Assembly (NCBI GenBank): GCA_007131845.1 | Contig: SLPT01000392.1 | Location: 1-8,895 of the forward strand | Reading direction: 5' to 3' | DNA length: 8,895 nt | DNA from: Desulfobacteraceae bacterium | Lineage (GTDB): Bacteria; Desulfobacterota; Desulfobacteria; Desulfobacterales; Desulfosalsimonadaceae | Shown here: positions 5,342 to 8,895 of the stretch, one piece after another | Position numbering within the stretch: the first letter of the stretch is position 1 | How the letters are laid out: each line of letters begins with the position of its first letter | The notes under the pieces: model-generated | Databases searched by the model: none | What the model was told of the DNA's origin: nothing | What the model saw: the letters and a program-made list of their open reading frames with translations, nothing else | Made by a program: the position numbers and the translations under genes

Positions 5342-6312
5342 AAAAGCACATCACCATCGGAACCCGCGGCAGCCGCCTGGCCCTCTGGCAGGCCGGATGG
5401 GTGCGGGAGGAACTGATGCGCCGGCGCCCCGGATTGACGATCTCCCTGGAAGTCATCAAGACCTCCGGGGACAAGATTACCGATGTCCCCCTGGCCAAGG
5501 TGGGGGGCAAGGGGCTTTTCGTAAAGGAGATCGAGGAGGCGCTGCTTGCCGGCTCCATCGACCTGGCCGTTCACAGCATGAAGGATATGCCCGGCGAAAT
5601 GCCGAAAGGGCTGTGGATTGCATCCATACCCGTACGGGAGACGCCCTGGGACATGATGATCACCCGGGACGGGCGCATGGCGGAGGATTTGCCCGAAGGT
5701 GCTGTCGTCGGGACGAGCAGCCTGCGGCGAGGGTCACAGCTTCTTTACTTCCGGCCGGATTTATCCATCGTTCCCCTGCGCGGAAACCTCGACACCCGGC
5801 TGAAAAAACTGGAAACCGAAAACCTCGACGCCATCGTTCTGGCCGCCGCCGGCCTCAAACGGCTTGGCATGGCTGAAGCCGGCAGGGCGACGGAAATCGA
5901 TCCCGGAATTGTTTTGCCGGCAGTGGGGCAAGGTGCGCTCTGCATCGAGACCCGGGCCGATGACGATGGAGTCAATGAACTCGCAGGTTCCATCCATGAT
6001 GAGCCCTCTGCCGCGGCCGTAACGGCCGAGCGGGCGTTTCTGAAGCTGCTCCAGGGCGGCTGCCAGGTGCCCATCGCGGCATACGGATCGTTCGATTCAT
6101 CGGGGAATTCTCCGGGCAGGTTGCACCTGACGGGCCTGGTTGCCGAAACCGACGGATCGGTGGTACTCAAAGACGCCCTGGCCGGGGATGCCGCGGAAGG
6201 GGAAGCCCTTGGCGAAACCCTTGCCCGCAGGCTCATCGAACGCGGTGCGGCGGACATCGTGGACCGACTGATCCGGCAGGCCGGCAACCCGGATGAACCC
6301 ATACAATCCTAA
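5338..6312 (+). CDS. hemC: Porphobilinogen deaminase (hydroxymethylbilane synthase)
   Basis: Joins four porphobilinogen molecules into hydroxymethylbilane in the cytosol, using a covalently bound dipyrromethane primer. The product is 324 residues (family usually about 310-320). Landmarks: TIGTRGSRLALWQA at the N-terminus, KTSGDKI at 41-47, GGKGLFVKEIEEALL at 56-70, HSMKDMP at 79-85 with catalytic Asp83, GTSSLRR at 125-131, LRGNLDTRL at 147-155, LPAVGQGALCIE at 193-204, and the cofactor cysteine Cys242 in LQGGCQVPIAAY. The start at 5338 is chosen because it gives the canonical N-terminus; the frame is open 141 bp further upstream, but that stretch overlaps the fmdB-like gene and encodes nothing family-like. 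There is no separate ribosome-binding site, in keeping with coupling to the gene before it. Confidence 0.97.
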   Translation: MKKHITIGTRGSRLALWQAGWVREELMRRRPGLTISLEVIKTSGDKITDVPLAKVGGKGLFVKEIEEALLAGSIDLAVHSMKDMPGEMPKGLWIASIPVRETPWDMMITRDGRMAEDLPEGAVVGTSSLRRGSQLLYFRPDLSIVPLRGNLDTRLKKLETENLDAIVLAAAGLKRLGMAEAGRATEIDPGIVLPAVGQGALCIETRADDDGVNELAGSIHDEPSAAAVTAERAFLKLLQGGCQVPIAAYGSFDSSGNSPGRLHLTGLVAETDGSVVLKDALAGDAAEGEALGETLARRLIERGAADIVDRLIRQAGNPDEPIQS

Positions 6313-6331
6313 GCATACCAATAAGGCCACT

Positions 6332-7846
6332 ATGAACGGAAAAGTATACCTTGTCGGCGCAGGACCGGGCGATCCCGGCCTGATCACGCAAAAGGGGATC
6401 GACTGCATAGCAGCTGCGGACGTTATCGTCTACGACTACCTGGCATCCCGGCAGCTCCTGGCATTGGCACCGGAAAATACGGAGATGATCTACGCCGGAA
6501 AACAAGGGGGGGATCACACCCTCAGCCAGGACCAGATCAATGCGCTCATCGTTGAAAAAGCGGCGGCCGGCAACATGGTGGTACGCCTCAAGGGCGGCGA
6601 TCCGTTCATCTTTGGCCGTGGCGGCGAGGAGATCGAAGCCCTCACGGAGCGCGGCCTGCCCTTCGAGATCGTTCCCGGGGTCACCTCGGCTATAGCCGCC
6701 CCCGCGTATGCCGGCATTCCGCTTACTCACCGGCGCTATACCTCGTCGGTTACCTTTATCACCGGACACGAGGATCCGGAAAAAACCGAGTCAGCCATCC
6801 GCTGGGAGGCCCTTGCGCAGACCGGCGGAACCTTGGTTTTCCTGATGGGCGTGAAAAACCTCCCCCGGATCACCGCCCGTCTCGTCTCCTGCGGAATGGA
6901 GCCGGACACCCCCGCAGCGCTGATTCGCTGGGGAACCACGCCGTCGCAAGAATGCGTCACAGGAACGCTTTCCACCATCACCGAAAACGTGGAGAGAGCC
7001 GGCCTGAAGCCGCCGTGCATCATCGTCATCGGGCACGTGGCGGCGCTCAGGGAAAAAATGAAATGGTTCGAGGATCGACCCCTTTTCGGCAAGCGAATCA
7101 TCGTGACCCGGGCCAGAAAGCAGGCCAGCGACCTGGTCAAACGGCTCTCCGGGCTAGGTGCCGAATGCCTCGAATACCCGGCAATCCGTGTCGTGCCGGC
7201 CGGCGACACGACGCTGATTGACGAGGCGATCGAAAATATCGGGCGCTTTGACTGGCTGGTATTCACGAGCGTCAACGGGGTAGACGTGTTTTTTTCCCGC
7301 CTTCAATCCCTGGGAAAAGACACCCGCGCACTGGGCCATGTACGCAGCGCGGCCATCGGCCCGGCAACCGCCGCGCGGATGGGCGCCTTTGGACTAAATG
7401 CCGACATCATCCCGGAAAGCTTCCGGGCGGAATCGGTCGTGGACGCTTTTTCAGGCCAAAACGTTGAGGGGAAACGCATCCTTCTGCCGCGCGCGGCGGG
7501 CGCGCGTCCCGTGCTTCCCGTTGAGCTTACGAAAATGGGCGCTTTCGTGGAAGAAATCATCGCCTATACCGCCGTTTCCGATATGGAGCGAAGCGATGCC
7601 CTCATCCGCCAGTTGCGCGCAGGCGAAGTCGACATGGTCACCTTTACCAGTTCCTCCACCGTGACCATCTTCAGGGCCATTCTCTTGGATGATTCGTTCT
7701 CCTTGCTCACAAAAAATCTCAAGGTTGCGGCCATCGGCCCCATAACCGCGGAAACGGCTGTCAAACAAGGATTTTCCGTGGACGTGGAGGCCGAGACCTA
7801 TACCATCGACGGATTGTGCGAGGCGATCATCAACTACTGGCGATAA
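6332..7846 (+). CDS. cobA-hemD: Fused uroporphyrinogen-III C-methyltransferase and uroporphyrinogen-III synthase
   Basis: A 504-residue bifunctional protein. Residues 1-~245 are the SAM-dependent methyltransferase (SUMT/CobA) making precorrin-2: VYLVGAGPGDPGLIT at 5-19, VVRLKGGDPFIFGRGGEE at 83-100, PGVTSAIAAPAYAGIPLTHR at 115-134, and the MGV and RWGTTP motifs. Residues ~253-500 are HemD, which cyclises hydroxymethylbilane to uroporphyrinogen III: GKRIIVTRAR, FTSVNGV (311-317), AAIGPATA, TFTSSSTV (437-444) and AAIGPITAETA. It thus continues directly from HemC and diverts product towards siroheme and cobalamin. I chose ATG 6332, 19 bp after hemC, because the domain starts there and AAGG lies about 5 nt upstream. 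An ATG at 6293 would overlap hemC by 20 bp and add 13 residues unlike the family. The CysG-type precorrin-2 dehydrogenase part is absent. Confidence 0.96.
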   Translation: MNGKVYLVGAGPGDPGLITQKGIDCIAAADVIVYDYLASRQLLALAPENTEMIYAGKQGGDHTLSQDQINALIVEKAAAGNMVVRLKGGDPFIFGRGGEEIEALTERGLPFEIVPGVTSAIAAPAYAGIPLTHRRYTSSVTFITGHEDPEKTESAIRWEALAQTGGTLVFLMGVKNLPRITARLVSCGMEPDTPAALIRWGTTPSQECVTGTLSTITENVERAGLKPPCIIVIGHVAALREKMKWFEDRPLFGKRIIVTRARKQASDLVKRLSGLGAECLEYPAIRVVPAGDTTLIDEAIENIGRFDWLVFTSVNGVDVFFSRLQSLGKDTRALGHVRSAAIGPATAARMGAFGLNADIIPESFRAESVVDAFSGQNVEGKRILLPRAAGARPVLPVELTKMGAFVEEIIAYTAVSDMERSDALIRQLRAGEVDMVTFTSSSTVTIFRAILLDDSFSLLTKNLKVAAIGPITAETAVKQGFSVDVEAETYTIDGLCEAIINYWR

Positions 7847-8006
7847 CGCGACGGAAGGCAGGCGACGATTCCTTACGACCTCCCCTTCTCCTCCGCGCTT
7901 CCCTTCCCGGCACACGCCGCTTGCTTATTGGAGAATCCGATATTACCATTCTCTATGGCAAGGTATCATTTTTCCGAAATGACCCCGGGATGAGGGCTTC
8001 CAGGCT
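7847..8006. other. Spacer before the M20-like gene
   Basis: 160 bp without a convincing gene. It has a C/T-rich run (about 7876-7908) on the + strand and a perfect 6-bp inverted repeat GAGAAT / ATTCTC (7931-7936 and 7948-7953) with an 11-nt loop. A weak promoter-like pair TTGCTT (7921-7926) and TACCAT, 17 bp apart, overlaps that hairpin. No intrinsic terminator follows the fusion gene, so read-through from the heme cluster is possible. Confidence 0.4.
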
Positions 8007-8895
8007 ATGGACGATATACTAAAAAAACTACCTTTTTTTGTGGACCGGTTAAAGGCCATCAAGGAAACCGTCATCTCGGGTATCGTACTGATCGGGCAGA
8101 CGCCGGGGCCGACGTTCGGGGAGGAGGCCCGGGCCGACCAATTTCTGGACAGGCTATCATGCGAAGGAATCGACGAGGCCGGCAAAGACCGCATGAAAAA
8201 CGCCATCGGGATCATCAGGGGAAAAAACGGGAAAACAAACGATCCCATACTGCTGAGCGCCCACCTGGATACCCTGTTCAGTGCCGATGACGTGGATCAT
8301 AACTATATTGTCCGCAAAAACACCATCACGGGTCCCGGCGTGCTCGACAACACCGTCAGCATCGGAGTCATGGCCACGCTGCCCACCATTTTCCGGCATA
8401 TGAACATCCATTTTTCCTCGGATATCGTCCTGGCCGGAGTCACCCAGTCTTTAGGGCGCGGCAACCTGCGGGGCATCCGGCATCTGCTCAACACCTGGAA
8501 CCGGCCCATCCGCGGCGGCATCATCATGGAAGGACAAAAACTCGGGCATTTCAGCTACTATTCGGAAGGAATCATCCGGGGGGAGATTTCCTGCGACATC
8601 TCCCCGAAAGGAACCTTTTTCACACAGAAATTCAAGCCCAACGCTATATTGATCCTCAATGAGGTCATCAACGAGCTGCTAAGCCTCAACCTGCCCCAGC
8701 GCCCCCGGTGCCGCATCATTATCGGAACCCTTGCCGGCGGCCACAAGCACGGGGAAATCGCGGTAAACGCCCGGCTCGGGTTCGAAATCCAGAGCGACTC
8801 GGATGAAATGGTCAAAAACGTCTATGAAAAAATCGAAGACATCGTCGAAGGCGTCGGCCATGAGCATTCCGTGGCACTGAAAATCGAAACCATAA
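8007..8895 (+). CDS. M20/M28-like metallopeptidase homologue, catalytic Glu pair missing (3' end outside window)
   Basis: The frame is open from ATG 8007 to the window edge, 296 codons. The fold is that of a zinc exopeptidase: an N-terminal segment like the family IPSPSGEE start (GQTPGPTFGEEARADQFL, 30-47), the metal-binding HxD in LLSAHLDTLF (His86, Asp88), and the bridging-metal aspartate in GPGVLDNTVSIG (Asp114). The next motif should be a Glu-Glu pair before a GxGxLRG stretch; here it reads AGVTQSLGRGNLRGIRHLL (143-161), with Thr-Gln-Ser where the acids belong. Glu175 in IIMEG could still be a ligand. Residues ~188-270 resemble the lid/dimerisation domain. GAGGG about 10 nt upstream may be the ribosome-binding site. 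A normal peptidase mechanism is doubtful; an inactive or altered-specificity homologue is inferred. Substrate unknown, and the C-terminal His ligand lies beyond the window. Confidence 0.75.
   Translation, partial: MDDILKKLPFFVDRLKAIKETVISGIVLIGQTPGPTFGEEARADQFLDRLSCEGIDEAGKDRMKNAIGIIRGKNGKTNDPILLSAHLDTLFSADDVDHNYIVRKNTITGPGVLDNTVSIGVMATLPTIFRHMNIHFSSDIVLAGVTQSLGRGNLRGIRHLLNTWNRPIRGGIIMEGQKLGHFSYYSEGIIRGEISCDISPKGTFFTQKFKPNAILILNEVINELLSLNLPQRPRCRIIIGTLAGGHKHGEIAVNARLGFEIQSDSDEMVKNVYEKIEDIVEGVGHEHSVALKIETI

Overview
The window looks like chromosomal DNA from a Gram-negative anaerobe of the deltaproteobacterial (Desulfobacterota) type. This is inferred from the style of the proteins, the use of selenocysteine, the CobA-HemD fusion next to HemC, and palindromic intergenic repeats like those I recall from Desulfobacterales genomes. 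No taxonomic marker is present, so the assignment is tentative. There is no phage, plasmid, CRISPR, rRNA or tRNA signal.

Layout from left to right. (1) The 3' end of lysC (aspartate kinase, both ACT domains) on +, then nine copies of a 7-bp repeat and a possible 31-residue membrane microprotein. (2) pyrF on the minus strand, convergent with the microprotein. (3) A spacer of about 500 bp between the divergent genes pyrF and selA. It holds two imperfect palindromic, MITE-like elements, a perfect 12-bp palindrome and candidate promoters. The second element runs into the open 5' extension of selA and argues that translation starts at the ATG at 2052. (4) selA and, overlapping it by 4 bp, a gene for a degenerate GGDEF domain fused to about seven TPR repeats. 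(5) A 240-bp spacer with a hexamer repeat, a perfect 10-bp stem-loop and a plausible promoter. (6) A tetrapyrrole cluster, fmdB-like zinc ribbon / hemC / cobA-hemD, the first two overlapping by 4 bp. (7) A 160-bp spacer, then the start of an M20-like metallopeptidase homologue that runs off the right edge and lacks the usual Glu-Glu catalytic motif.

How the genes fit together. HemC makes hydroxymethylbilane. The C-terminal half of the fusion closes it to uroporphyrinogen III, and the N-terminal half methylates that to precorrin-2, feeding siroheme, cobalamin and, in many sulfate reducers, heme made from siroheme. SelA makes Sec-tRNA(Sec), but selB, selD and the Sec tRNA are not in the window; the gene coupled to selA is instead the GGDEF/TPR protein. 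The most unusual items are that pair, the catalytically odd M20 homologue, the palindromic elements around pyrF and selA, and a strong internal ribosome-binding site inside lysC.
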